Shown here in pieces: positions 8,250 through 15,935 of a DNA stretch of 64,000 bases; position 1 is the stretch's first letter, and each line of letters opens with the position of its first letter. The notes beneath the pieces were generated by a model, which did not search any database, was not told the DNA's origin, and saw nothing but the letters and a program-made list of their open reading frames with translations. The DNA comes from Paenibacillus silvestris. Its GTDB lineage: Bacteria; Bacillota; Bacilli; Paenibacillales; NBRC-103111. The stretch lies in assembly GCF_009882985.1 (NCBI RefSeq), contig NZ_WTUZ01000022.1, positions 124,001-188,000 on the forward strand, written 5' to 3'. A program made the position numbers and the translations under genes.

Positions 8250-9149
8250 ATGCAAAAATTGATTAAAAGGCTAGCGAATTTGTCCGCCATAGGCATGTTT
8301 CTCATTCTCGCAATGGGTGCCTTGGTTACAAAGGCCGACGCAGGCAGAGGCTGCGGAGACGAGTGGCCGCTATGTCATGGGAAATTCGTCCCAGCGCATA
8401 CGATTTCTTCGTTTATCGAGTACAGTCATCGACTGGTTGTTGGTGTCGTGACGCTAATCCTGATTGCCACATTCATTTTAGTGTTTCGTTATGTCAAACG
8501 AAAAGACGCGAAATACTTCATCACCGGAACCGTTGTTATGACATTGGTACAAGCCGTAATGGGTGCACTCGCCGTCGTTTGGCCGCAGTCTTCACTTGTA
8601 CTGGCACTTCATTTTGGCTTATCCTTGCTTGCGTTTGCGTTTTCCTTGCTGCTTGCGCTTGTGTTTACACCTTGGGGCCAATTTCAAAGAGATACAGCCA
8701 TTCGCAGTTCCTTTAAGGCGTTCGTATGGATAACAGCGATCTACAGCTATATTGTTGTTTATTTGGGTGCTTTTGTCCGTCATACGGTATCATCAGGCGG
8801 ATGTTCAGGCTGGCCCTTATGTAATGGAGAAGTCATCCCTGAACTTAGTGGCGCGACCGGCATTGTTTTTACTCATCGGATAGCAGCTTTACTTCTGTTT
8901 CTCTGCATTCTGTTCCTTTACTTACAGGCCAAACGTTACTACCAGAGCTCTGACAAATTGCGTTTTGGCAGCAAATGGGCACTCATCCTAGTTTCCCTGC
9001 AGGTTATCAGTGGAGCTGTTGTCACTTGGTCCATGGGGAATGAACTTGCTTATTTATTGACTGGCATGGTGCATGCCGTAATTGTTTCCTGTATGTTCGG
9101 ATTTCTATGTTATTTATGCGTGCTTACGCTATATGATCGCAAAGCATAA
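8250..9149 (+). CDS. ctaA: heme A synthase CtaA (COX15 family)
   Basis: A 299-residue polytopic membrane protein that oxidises heme O to heme A for aa3-type cytochrome oxidase. The two halves show the internal repeat of the family: GAGRGCGDEWPLCHG-like CGDEWPLCHGKFVPA with the SHRLVVGVV histidine helix in the first half, and SGGCSGWPLCNGEVIPE with FTHRIAALLLF in the second. Both Cys pairs typical of Bacillus CtaA are present. The ATG at 8250 follows GTAGGTGCAATC, and a TATAAT -10 candidate lies at 8179-8184. The heme O synthase partner CtaB is not in the window. Terminates without an obvious strong hairpin. Confidence 0.93.
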   Translation: MQKLIKRLANLSAIGMFLILAMGALVTKADAGRGCGDEWPLCHGKFVPAHTISSFIEYSHRLVVGVVTLILIATFILVFRYVKRKDAKYFITGTVVMTLVQAVMGALAVVWPQSSLVLALHFGLSLLAFAFSLLLALVFTPWGQFQRDTAIRSSFKAFVWITAIYSYIVVYLGAFVRHTVSSGGCSGWPLCNGEVIPELSGATGIVFTHRIAALLLFLCILFLYLQAKRYYQSSDKLRFGSKWALILVSLQVISGAVVTWSMGNELAYLLTGMVHAVIVSCMFGFLCYLCVLTLYDRKA

Positions 9150-9306
9150 GGCCCTGATGGGGCTGGCTTCTGGCAATATGAACAGAACGGTTTTGTGGGA
9201 GAAGAGGCCTTCCTATTTATAGAGAGGGCTATTTCTTTATATTTATGCCTATACTTACTTCTATTGTTGTTCCTGCGTAAAGCTTACTAAAAAAGGGGGT
9301 GTACCC

Positions 9307-10017
9307 ATGCTGCGAGTATTGTTCAATGAACCCAAACGGGTAGACAGCGGACTTCTGCTGGAGGCCGGGAATGCAGTAAGAGTGTTTATCGAACATCTGG
9401 AATCGAAGGAACATCACCACACGGCTTCAGACTACCCGAAGTACCATCGGCAAGCGATCTGGAGTAAAGGGTTCATAGATGCTCTAGACGAGCTTGAGCA
9501 GAGCAAATACTGCTGTGAGCGTTATGCTGAGCATATCGATAAACTGTTCCTAGAGGATATGAACGCGCAAGAGATGGAAGCCTACCGGCTTTTCGTCTAT
9601 TTTTTCAAAAATGCGTTTATTCGCCTATTTTCCATTTTGGACAAATTGGGTACATTCATGAATGATTTATTTGAGCTAAAAACAGAGGTGCTGAAGATAA
9701 GGTATTCCTACTTTACGGTATTGCGCAGAATGCATGAGAAGAAAATTCACGAGGCACTCGAAGTTCAGCTATATACGCTCAAAATGGATTATAAATCTCC
9801 GCTCGATCGACTGCGCAATCAACGCAATATGGAGATTCACTATATTAATGCCGAGATGCTGGATGATCTCATGCAAAAGGAACCTTATCCGGGGGACCGG
9901 ATTCATGTCGAAAATGTAAAATCAAATGTCGCTGATCTCCAGCAGGGATTTGAAATGGTTTGCCGAACCTTAACTATAGCATTCTCTTATATTACGGCTA
10001 GTATTGCAAAGGGGTAA
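9307..10017 (+). CDS. HEPN-domain protein, Cthe_2314-like
   Basis: A 236-residue all-helical soluble protein. The segment RNQRNMEIHYINAE contains R173-x4-H178, the catalytic Rx4-6H arrangement of HEPN RNase-fold proteins. The rest of the sequence resembles the Cthe_2314 HEPN family of Clostridia and Paenibacilli, known only from genomes. The ATG at 9307 follows AAAAAAGGGGGTGTACCC. There is no adjacent MNT nucleotidyltransferase or other obvious antitoxin; the next gene, an SDR starting 7 bp after the stop, is likely co-transcribed. Whether it cleaves RNA is untested; many HEPN proteins with this motif do. Confidence 0.72.
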   Translation: MLRVLFNEPKRVDSGLLLEAGNAVRVFIEHLESKEHHHTASDYPKYHRQAIWSKGFIDALDELEQSKYCCERYAEHIDKLFLEDMNAQEMEAYRLFVYFFKNAFIRLFSILDKLGTFMNDLFELKTEVLKIRYSYFTVLRRMHEKKIHEALEVQLYTLKMDYKSPLDRLRNQRNMEIHYINAEMLDDLMQKEPYPGDRIHVENVKSNVADLQQGFEMVCRTLTIAFSYITASIAKG

Positions 10018-10024
10018 GGGGACC

Positions 10025-10813
10025 ATGGAATTAAGAGGCCGAACGGTTCTTATTACAGGCAGTGCGAAAGGACTCGGCAAAATGACCGCCATCACCATGG
10101 CTAGACAAGGCTGCCAGGTGGCTGTTAATTATGTGAATAGTGAGAGGGAAGCCCATGAGCTTGTCCATCACTTACAAGATCTTGGTGTTCGTAGTATGGC
10201 TGTCCAAGGCGATGTCGCTAAGCGCGAAGACATTATACGCATGGTAGATCAAACAGCGACGCAGCTTGGCCCGATTGATATTCTCGTGAATAATGCAGGA
10301 CCTTTTTTTCGGGAGCGGCGTTTTTTTGCTGACTATGGTGTCGATGAAATTGAATATTTAATGCGCGGCAATTTGCTTGGTGTTATGGAGCTTGATCAAT
10401 TGGTGTTGCCGATGATGAGGGAGAAACGGTGGGGGCGCATTATCCATTTTGGATTTGGAAAAGCGGCTGAAGCCAGGGGCTGGACGCATCGCGCTGTATA
10501 CGCGGCAGCGAAGGTAGGCCTTGTCTCCTTCACGAAGACGCTGGCTGAAGAAGAAGCCAGCCATGGAATCACCGTGAACATGATCTGCCCAGGCGACATT
10601 CGAGGTAAAAATAAAGAAAGAACGATGCAGGAGGCCCGTCTGGAAGTCGATGGCGAAACGCCTGTAGGTAGACCGGGGACTGGCGAAGATGTGGCTAGAG
10701 TCATCGAATTCTTATGTTTGCCAGCTTCTGATTTCATCACCGGCAACATCATGGATATATCTGGCGGGCTTGACCCCATTCAGCCGCTGCCGGTGCTTAA
10801 TCAGCGTAAATAA
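10025..10813 (+). CDS. short-chain dehydrogenase/reductase, FabG-like, atypical active site
   Basis: A 262-residue Rossmann-fold SDR. The cofactor loop is TGSAKGLGKMTAI (TGxxxGxG), the NNAG motif is present (LVNNAGPFF), and the catalytic pair is YAAAK. In ordinary SDRs a Ser lies 12-13 residues before that Tyr; here the aligned region HFGFGKAAEARGWTHRAVY has no Ser, so the catalytic triad is incomplete or rearranged. The start ATG 10025 follows AAAGGGGTAAGGGGACC; an earlier TTG at 10004 overlaps the preceding gene and lacks a site. It follows the HEPN gene by 7 bp. Substrate unknown. Confidence 0.85.
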   Translation: MELRGRTVLITGSAKGLGKMTAITMARQGCQVAVNYVNSEREAHELVHHLQDLGVRSMAVQGDVAKREDIIRMVDQTATQLGPIDILVNNAGPFFRERRFFADYGVDEIEYLMRGNLLGVMELDQLVLPMMREKRWGRIIHFGFGKAAEARGWTHRAVYAAAKVGLVSFTKTLAEEEASHGITVNMICPGDIRGKNKERTMQEARLEVDGETPVGRPGTGEDVARVIEFLCLPASDFITGNIMDISGGLDPIQPLPVLNQRK

Positions 10814-10821
10814 GCTTAACA

Positions 10822-10856
10822 AAAAGAGCTTACCATGGAGGTAAGCTCTTTCTTAT
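10822..10856. terminator. bidirectional terminator between SDR and yutI
   Basis: AAGAGCTTAC pairs with GTAAGCTCTT around a short CATGGAG loop, with A- and T-rich flanks on both sides. It lies between two convergent genes. Confidence 0.85.
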
Positions 10857-10868
10857 GATATAGTCGTA

Positions 10869-11114
10869 TTAGAACACTTGCACGACTTCAGTTATACCTT
10901 CAACTTCTTCAACAAGTGCGCGTTCGATACCAGCTTTCAACGTGATCGTTGAACTTGGGCAGCTTCCACAAGCACCCATCAGTTTCAGCTTCACAATACC
11001 GTCTTCTACGTCAACGAGATCCACGTCACCGCCATCGCGTTGTAGAAAAGGACGAAGTTTATCTAAAACCTCAAGGACTTCATCATAAACAGCTTCTTTT
11101 GTTTTTTCAGACAT
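10869..11114 (-). CDS. yutI: NifU C-terminal domain Fe-S scaffold (YutI-like)
   Basis: An 81-residue protein consisting of a lone NifU C-terminal (Nfu) domain. [19 protein letters not shown] carries the CxxC pair that binds and transfers a labile [4Fe-4S] cluster. Start: ATG 11114 sits about nine bases after AAAGGAG, whereas the ATG at 11123 overlaps that site, so the shorter form is chosen. It is divergent from yuzB and near yutJ, as in B. subtilis, where this gene neighbourhood is conserved. It probably delivers clusters to Fe-S proteins such as those encoded nearby (MqnE, SdhB). Confidence 0.9.
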   Translation of the reverse strand: MSEKTKEAVYDEVLEVLDKLRPFLQRDGGDVDLVDVEDGIVKLKLMGACGSCPSSTITLKAGIERALVEEVEGITEVVQVF

Positions 11115-11211
11115 TTGATTCATCTCCTTTCTTTTAATATTATATTACAATAATGATTAAATGAAAATGGTTTTCAACTTGAATATATCGACATAAGGTG
11201 GAATTTTTATT

Positions 11212-11466
11212 ATGAGACCAATCATAGAGTTTTGCGCCAGCAACATGCACAATGGAACAGAGAAAGTCATGAAAGCACTAGAACAAAATCCTGACTTTGA
11301 TGTCATCGAATATGGCTGTCTTGGTAATTGCGGACAATGCTACATGGAACCCTATGCGCTACTGAATGGCGAAATCATTGCCGCAGAGAACGCAGACCTG
11401 CTTCACGAACTCATTCTCGCAAAGATCAAAGATATTGAAGCCATGTACGATCTGCTAAGCGATTGA
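11212..11466 (+). CDS. yuzB: YuzB family (DUF1450) small protein
   Basis: An 84-residue protein with an N-terminal IIEFCASN and a central YGCLGNCGQCYMEPYAL motif. The CxxxCxxC-like cysteines of DUF1450 suggest metal or Fe-S binding, related in appearance to thioredoxin-like ferredoxins, but the function is unknown. ATG 11212 follows a GGTGGAATTTTT site. It lies divergently from yutI and converges on yutJ with only 8 bp between stops, a neighbourhood matching B. subtilis. Confidence 0.88.
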   Translation: MRPIIEFCASNMHNGTEKVMKALEQNPDFDVIEYGCLGNCGQCYMEPYALLNGEIIAAENADLLHELILAKIKDIEAMYDLLSD

Positions 11467-11474
11467 CCCAAAAC

Positions 11475-12539
11475 TTACCCGAAGTGGCGTTTCGATTTCC
11501 AGAGAACGCCACTTTTTAGCATGCGGGCAATTTTGCCTGTCATGAGTGTACGTTTGCCCATGATGCCGAATCCGCTTTTTTTGCCAAGTGAACCTAGTGT
11601 GCCTCTGAGCTTAATTTCACCAAGCCGCGGCGTTTCACCTTTCCATATCGCTTGCATCACTTCAGCAATCTGCTTGCCTTGTGCCTGCGCAGCTTGCGCA
11701 CTTGGTGAGAATGGCAGGGAAGCACAGTCACCGACAACGTACACATCTTTGTGATCTGGAATTTGGTGATACTCATTTAACATAATACGCCCTTGGCGGT
11801 CTTTAGGTACGTTCAGAGCCTCAACAATTGGATTCGGCTGAATGCCTGCTGTCCAGATTGTCGCATCTGTACGAATGATTTCATCTCCGTTGTGCAAATC
11901 CCCGCCATCCAGACGGCATAGCGATACATTTGGACGAAGCTCAATGTGATGCTCCACCATCCATTCCCGCACATATTGCTGCAGGTTGCTTGGGAAAGCA
12001 GATAGTAGGCTTGGACCGCGGTCGATGAGTCGAATGTTCAGATCAGAACGGCTTTCTCTTAACTCCGCAGCCATCTCGACACCACTTAATCCGCCACCAA
12101 TAATAGAAACTTGTCCATAAGGAGCAATATTGTTGATGTGTTGGTACGTAGCGCGAGTTTGTGCCAGTGTTTGAATGCTGGATGAGAACTCTCTTGCACC
12201 CGTGATGCCATGATAGCTATCTACACAGCCTAGACCAATTACCAGCCAATCATACGTTACAGGTTCTCTATCTTCAAAAAGAATTTCCTTTTTCTCCATA
12301 TCCACCGAGGACACTTCTCCGTATGTTAGCAATAAACGAGGATCATCCGGGTAAGCCACTCGAATATGCGTTTCTGCAATTGTACCTGAAGCAAGTGCGT
12401 AATATTCCGTTTTTAATCCTTGAAAAGGACTGCGATCGATCATTTCCAGTATGGTATCTTCCGGTAAATCTTTCTCCAGCATGTTTAAGGCTATGGTCAG
12501 ACCGCCATAACCTCCTCCGAGAATCACAAATTTTTTCAT
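11475..12539 (-). CDS. yutJ: FAD-dependent pyridine nucleotide-disulphide/NDH-2-like oxidoreductase (YutJ)
   Basis: A 354-residue flavoprotein of the type II NADH dehydrogenase-like family. The N-terminal FAD site is ILGGGYGGLTIALNML, the second Rossmann motif for NAD(P)H is SIIGGGLSGVEMAAELRE near residue 160, and the C-terminal FAD contact is DVYVVGDCASLPFSPSAQAAQAQG. It is shorter than the true NDH-2 at 20.3 kb and lacks an evident membrane-anchoring tail, so the electron acceptor is uncertain. Its position beside yuzB and yutI supports the YutJ assignment. ATG 12539 follows GAAGGGATACGGAGTGTA. Confidence 0.85.
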   Translation of the reverse strand: MKKFVILGGGYGGLTIALNMLEKDLPEDTILEMIDRSPFQGLKTEYYALASGTIAETHIRVAYPDDPRLLLTYGEVSSVDMEKKEILFEDREPVTYDWLVIGLGCVDSYHGITGAREFSSSIQTLAQTRATYQHINNIAPYGQVSIIGGGLSGVEMAAELRESRSDLNIRLIDRGPSLLSAFPSNLQQYVREWMVEHHIELRPNVSLCRLDGGDLHNGDEIIRTDATIWTAGIQPNPIVEALNVPKDRQGRIMLNEYHQIPDHKDVYVVGDCASLPFSPSAQAAQAQGKQIAEVMQAIWKGETPRLGEIKLRGTLGSLGKKSGFGIMGKRTLMTGKIARMLKSGVLWKSKRHFG

Positions 12540-12584
12540 TACACTCCGTATCCCTTCTGTACTAATCTCTCTTCTCTATTATGA

Positions 12585-13685
12585 CTAATACACTTTAATT
12601 TCATTATAAAAGGTGTCGCGTTCAACGGCTGTGCGTCCAGCACCTTGAATCAACCAAACCAGTTCGTCTCTTGTAAGACCTTCTGGGGATAATGCGCCAG
12701 CAGCGTGTGAAATTTTCTCTTTCACGATCGTTCCATGTGCATCAGAAGCACCGAAGGTAAAGGATAGCTGAGTCAACTTCGTACCAATATTAATGAAGTA
12801 AGCTTTGATATGAGGGAAATTATCCAGCATTAAACGGCTGATCGCGATGGTTTTCAGCTCATCCCAGGCAGGTACACGTCTTTTGAGGCCCGCGTTTTTG
12901 CTGGCAGGTTGGATGGAGTTCGGAATGAATACCAGGAACCCGTTCGTTTCGTCTTGCAGTTCGCGTAAAAGCATCATATGGCGAATGCGCTCTTCCTTCG
13001 TTTCAATCGATCCGTACAACATCGTTGCGTGAGTTTTCATACCCAGCATGTGCGCGTTGCGATGAACATCGAGCCACTCTTCCGAAGAGGCTTTCTCAAC
13101 CTTCATTTTGGACCGGTAGCGCTCTGTTAGAATCTCGGCTCCGCCGCCTGGAAGTGTGGACAGACCTGCATCCATCAACGTTTTTAAGACATCTCGGTAA
13201 CTTAAGCCACTGATGCGTGAGAAAAATTCAATTTCTGCCGCGGTATGCGCTTTGATTGTCACATCCGGGTAGGCATTCTTCAATTGGCGAATACAATCAA
13301 CGTAATATTCAAAAGGCAGATGAGGATTATGCCCTTGGCTAATATGGAACTCTCTAATTTCTGGGTTAAAATGTTCAGCTACATAGTCTAACATTTGGCT
13401 TGGTGTAAGCGTATAGGCGCCTTCTTCGCCTTCATCTCGGCGGAAATGGCAAAAAGCACAATGCTCCTCACACACATTAGTGAAATATAAACTCATATTT
13501 TGTACAAAATAAACCTTGTTTCCGTTCAAACGTGTATTTACTTTGTTTGCCATTTGTCCTATGCTCAGAAGATCATCCGATTCATACAAAAACAATCCAT
13601 CTTCCAAGGAAAGACGTTGACCGTGCTCAACTTTGTCGGCAATTTCTGCCATCCGTTTGATCGGGTCTGTGGTGATTACACTCAT
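12585..13685 (-). CDS. mqnE: aminodeoxyfutalosine synthase MqnE
   Basis: A 366-residue radical SAM enzyme of the CofH/MqnE group. It couples 3-((1-carboxyvinyl)oxy)benzoate with adenosine to give aminodeoxyfutalosine, the committed step of the futalosine route to menaquinone. The cluster motif CEEHCAFC gives C72, C76 and C79 (Cx3CxxC), followed by HFRRDEGEEGAY. Other family blocks are HISQGHNPHLPFEYY and FTFGASDAHGT. The start ATG 13685 follows AGGAGGAGTTAAG; an upstream in-frame ATG at 13736 lies in the leader and lacks a site. No other mqn gene is adjacent. An unusual ~200-nt leader precedes it (see separate entry), suggesting post-transcriptional control. Confidence 0.9.
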   Translation of the reverse strand: MSVITTDPIKRMAEIADKVEHGQRLSLEDGLFLYESDDLLSIGQMANKVNTRLNGNKVYFVQNMSLYFTNVCEEHCAFCHFRRDEGEEGAYTLTPSQMLDYVAEHFNPEIREFHISQGHNPHLPFEYYVDCIRQLKNAYPDVTIKAHTAAEIEFFSRISGLSYRDVLKTLMDAGLSTLPGGGAEILTERYRSKMKVEKASSEEWLDVHRNAHMLGMKTHATMLYGSIETKEERIRHMMLLRELQDETNGFLVFIPNSIQPASKNAGLKRRVPAWDELKTIAISRLMLDNFPHIKAYFINIGTKLTQLSFTFGASDAHGTIVKEKISHAAGALSPEGLTRDELVWLIQGAGRTAVERDTFYNEIKVY

Positions 13686-13882
13686 CTTAACTCCTCCTAT
13701 GAAAATCAAAATAAAGCACATAAAGAATCGACGCATCCATCTGTTGAGGATCTCATGCGCCTTTTGCGGTGTGAGTGGCTCGCCTACCTGTCAGCCAGTT
13801 CGGTTCAGGAATTCACACTTATAGGGAGCTCTGAGTTTGGCTCAAAGGCTCTCTATGGTTCTTCAATATACGTACAACCCAT
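13686..13882 (-). promoter_or_regulatory. structured 5' leader of mqnE, candidate cis-regulatory RNA
   Basis: Between the predicted transcription start and the mqnE start are about 197 nt with no plausible coding frame. On the transcript, hairpin A spans 13857-13819 (ATAG.GAGC with GCTC.CTAT, inner TGAG/CTCA). Next an outer stem GTGTGA (13818-13813)/TCACAC (13774-13769) encloses CCTG (13809-13806)/CAGG (13790-13787) and TGGC (13797-13794)/GCCA (13779-13776); these two inner helices interlock as an H-type pseudoknot. A third stem GCGCAT/ATGCGT lies at 13758-13730, ahead of the ribosome site. It matches no riboswitch class I can recall. The helices are read by eye, and four-base stems can arise by chance. 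Confidence 0.4.
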
Positions 13883-13889
13883 CGTAATC

Positions 13890-13918
13890 ATTATAAACCT
13901 CCATGTGGGAGGGGGCAA
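13890..13918 (-). promoter_or_regulatory. mqnE promoter with dyad in the spacer
   Basis: On the minus strand TTGCCC (13918-13913) and TATAAT (13895-13890) are 17 bp apart. The spacer contains CCTCC-N5-GGAGG, a perfect inverted repeat between the two hexamers where a repressor could bind. Confidence 0.6.
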
Positions 13919-14014
13919 TATGATGAACATGGACATAAATTGACAATCTAGGAAATCTATAAATTTTGCCGCCAAATTCGTAAAAAGGTTATTCCCAATA
14001 TTAACAAATTCCTG

Positions 14015-14020
14015 TATACT
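14015..14020 (+). promoter_or_regulatory. -10 element of Spo0E-like gene
   Basis: TATACT lies 41 bases before the GTG start, with a poor -35 (TTCCCA, 13992-13997) at 17-bp spacing. Confidence 0.4.
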
Positions 14021-14060
14021 ATTGCAATGTGATTACGTAGGGTTAAAAGGTGATTATATC

Positions 14061-14240
14061 GTGCCAACATATTTCGTGACCGAATTGCAGGAACGATTAG
14101 ATATAGCAATCGAACAGCTTCGAGGCCAGATGGTGGCATTAGGCACTGAATATGGTTTCCTGCATCCTGAAGTGCAACAGTGTAGTCGAGAACTGGATGA
14201 GTTGCTATTGCAATATTATGCGATACAACGCAAACAGTAA
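14061..14240 (+). CDS. Spo0E-family aspartyl-phosphate phosphatase
   Basis: A 59-residue two-helix protein. LQERLDIAIEQLRGQMVALG is helix 1, and CSRELDELLLQYY is helix 2, carrying the SRELD core of Spo0E-type phosphatases that dephosphorylate Spo0A~P and so restrain sporulation. The GTG at 14061 is chosen because AAAAGGTGATTATATC precedes it; a TTG at 14022 is in frame but has no site. Single-gene unit with its own -10 box. Together with sda further on, the window holds two brakes on the Spo0A phosphorelay. Confidence 0.85.
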   Translation: MPTYFVTELQERLDIAIEQLRGQMVALGTEYGFLHPEVQQCSRELDELLLQYYAIQRKQ

Positions 14241-14281
14241 GCTCATGGAAACAATGGCTAGTCATGTATGCGCAACTGCCC

Positions 14282-14310
14282 TTGAGCAATAGAGCGAATA
14301 GGAGTATACT
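14282..14310 (+). promoter_or_regulatory. sigma-A type promoter of the IscA-type gene
   Basis: TTGAGC (14282-14287) and TATACT (14305-14310) with a 17-bp spacer, about 75 bases upstream of the start codon at 14386. Confidence 0.65.
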
Positions 14311-14385
14311 TGATAGTAAGCATTACGAAACTTATGGATAATGCCAGTTTTCCACGATGGGAAACATCAAGGAGGGATTTCCGTT

Positions 14386-14757
14386 ATGATCAACATTAGC
14401 GAATCAGCGAGTGATAAGATTAAAGAACTTTTGGCTTCTGAAGAATCACCGAACCTGTTCTTGCGACTAGGTGTCAAAGCTGGCGGTTGCAGCGGCTTTT
14501 CTTACGGTATGGGCTTCGACGATGATCAGAAGGATGACGATAAAGAGTTTACCATTCACGGCGTGAAGGTTGTGGTGGATTCAGATAGCTCCAAATATTT
14601 GTACGGCGTCGAAATCGACTTCGAGGACAAAGGGATGGGCGGCGGTTTCACCATCAACAACCCGAATGCAGTAGCATCGTGCGGATGCGGGTCTTCCTTC
14701 AAACCAGCGGATTATGAAGGAACTCCTGAGCCTTGTGATGACAAGGTTGAAGCTTAA
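14386..14757 (+). CDS. HesB/IscA-type Fe-S cluster carrier (YutM/ErpA-like)
   Basis: A 123-residue A-type Fe-S carrier. The three ligand cysteines are in KAGGCSGFSYG and SCGCGSSF, the usual Cx(n)CxC pattern, and the fold-defining GGGFTINNPNA stretch precedes the last pair. The C-terminal 16 residues form an acidic tail ending in PCDDKVEA. Start ATG 14386 follows CAAGGAGGGATTTCCGTT; the upstream ATG at 14341 is in frame but unsupported. The closeness to yutI, yuzB and yutJ matches the neighbourhood of B. subtilis yutM. It probably works with the Nfu protein in cluster delivery. Confidence 0.9.
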   Translation: MINISESASDKIKELLASEESPNLFLRLGVKAGGCSGFSYGMGFDDDQKDDDKEFTIHGVKVVVDSDSSKYLYGVEIDFEDKGMGGGFTINNPNAVASCGCGSSFKPADYEGTPEPCDDKVEA

Positions 14758-14765
14758 TAAAAGAT

Positions 14766-14797
14766 GAGAGTGGCTTGTAGCCGCTCTCTTTTTTTTT
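14766..14797 (+). terminator. intrinsic terminator of the IscA-type gene
   Basis: GAGAGTGGC with GCCGCTCTC, then nine or more T. Confidence 0.88.
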
Positions 14798-14910
14798 GCC
14801 CCTTTTGGACGAGCTTTGAAAGATTTAATCTTATTTTCATAAAACTCTGCTGAAGAAGGCGTATAATTGAAGTAAGTTCACAAACTTGACAAATTTAGAT
14901 GGGAGTGATT

Positions 14911-15015
14911 GTGGTGAAACTTTTTAAAAATTTTCTGCAAGGATTTTTTTATGCTTTTATCTCCATTGGTGCGCTTCCCTTCTTATTGGTGAAAATGATC
15001 ATGGAATCATTTTAA
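14911..15015 (+). CDS. 34-residue hydrophobic membrane peptide
   Basis: A small frame that begins GTG (14911, or GTG 14914) after a good GGGAGTGATT site and encodes 34 residues: a short basic head (VKLFKNF), one membrane-spanning hydrophobic stretch of about 20 residues (FFYAFISIGALPFLLV), and a KMIMESF tail. A TATAAT (14862-14867) lies 45 bases upstream, and a strong terminator hairpin follows 46 bases after the stop, so this looks like a complete transcription unit. I do not recognise the family. Small one-helix proteins in Bacillales often act on membrane complexes, but that is speculation. Confidence 0.6.
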   Translation: MVKLFKNFLQGFFYAFISIGALPFLLVKMIMESF

Positions 15016-15060
15016 GATTAATGTATAGAAGCATCATGTCTTCTTTATTTATAAAGATCA

Positions 15061-15093
15061 AGAAGCAGCAGATTTTGCTGCTTCTTTTTTTTG
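15061..15093 (+). terminator. terminator of the 34-residue peptide gene
   Basis: AAGAAGCAGCA pairs with TGCTGCTTCTT over a small loop, followed by a T-run. Confidence 0.88.
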
Positions 15094-15143
15094 ACCTTAC
15101 GGCACCGCACTCTGAGAAGCGGGAACTGTGGTCCCCTATTTTT

Positions 15144-15857
15144 TCAAAAACGAGGTATTCGGCTGGTGGGAGGGAACCGCAACCACCAAACCCCCGCGCA
15201 CTCCGGAAGCTGTATCCAACCTTCCCTAATAACTTGCTGGGCTAAATCATCCCCAAAGAAAAATCGACTCAACCGCTCAGCCTCCTCTAAGCTGTCAAAT
15301 TGATAATCCGTCCGAATCCACGTGTGGGACATGCCGTATTCTTTTTCAAGCAAATCGAAATAAGCACGCAAAAAACTCGGAGGACTCGGGACGGTTGATC
15401 CCGTTCCGAAATTCTCAAAAATAATAGCGCTGCCGCCAGGGCGTAGAACTCGCTTTATTTCCGCCATGACCTGGTGAATGTTTTCTTTCCAATTAGGATC
15501 GCCTGAGCTTCCTAAATAACAGATACTCCAGCCTGACACGATTAAGTCGTAGCTATTATCAAGGACAGGGAGATCACGGTGGTCGGCAACCCGTGTTGCC
15601 CAGTTAAGTAAGCCGGCTTCTTGCAGCTTATCTGCGGTTACTTGCAACATGGCTTCTGATGCGTCGATGGCCAAGATTGATTTGGCTTTTGGCGCCAGCA
15701 CACGGGTCAATCTTCCAGAACCAGCGCCCAGGTCTAAGATGTCCAAACCTTCAACGGGTTGGATACTTTCAATTACATCATAGAGACTTGGCTGCTTAGA
15801 AATGAGCAAATCATACGTTTCCGCTTCTGATTTGTAAATGGCATCATGGTCAGGCAT
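15144..15857 (-). CDS. class I SAM-dependent methyltransferase
   Basis: A 237-residue methyltransferase with motif I DILDLGAGSGRLTRVLA near residue 38, an acidic motif II (LAIDAS) and a post-motif LRPGGSAIIFENFGTGS, in the order of methyltransf_11/25 families. The substrate is unknown. ATG 15857 is preceded by CCTAAGGAGGAGTTTGAACA. It follows the MerR-methyltransferase fusion gene on the same strand after 78 bp, and could be co-transcribed. CCTTAGGTTAA at 15871-15881 resembles half of the dyad in the MerR gene's promoter, but partly coincides with the Shine-Dalgarno. Confidence 0.85.
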   Translation of the reverse strand: MPDHDAIYKSEAETYDLLISKQPSLYDVIESIQPVEGLDILDLGAGSGRLTRVLAPKAKSILAIDASEAMLQVTADKLQEAGLLNWATRVADHRDLPVLDNSYDLIVSGWSICYLGSSGDPNWKENIHQVMAEIKRVLRPGGSAIIFENFGTGSTVPSPPSFLRAYFDLLEKEYGMSHTWIRTDYQFDSLEEAERLSRFFFGDDLAQQVIREGWIQLPECAGVWWLRFPPTSRIPRF

Positions 15858-15935
15858 TGTTCAAACTCCTCCTTAGGTTAACGTTACACATCCATCGTAA
15901 GGATTGACGTTAGGAGAAGGTCAACATTTATTTAG

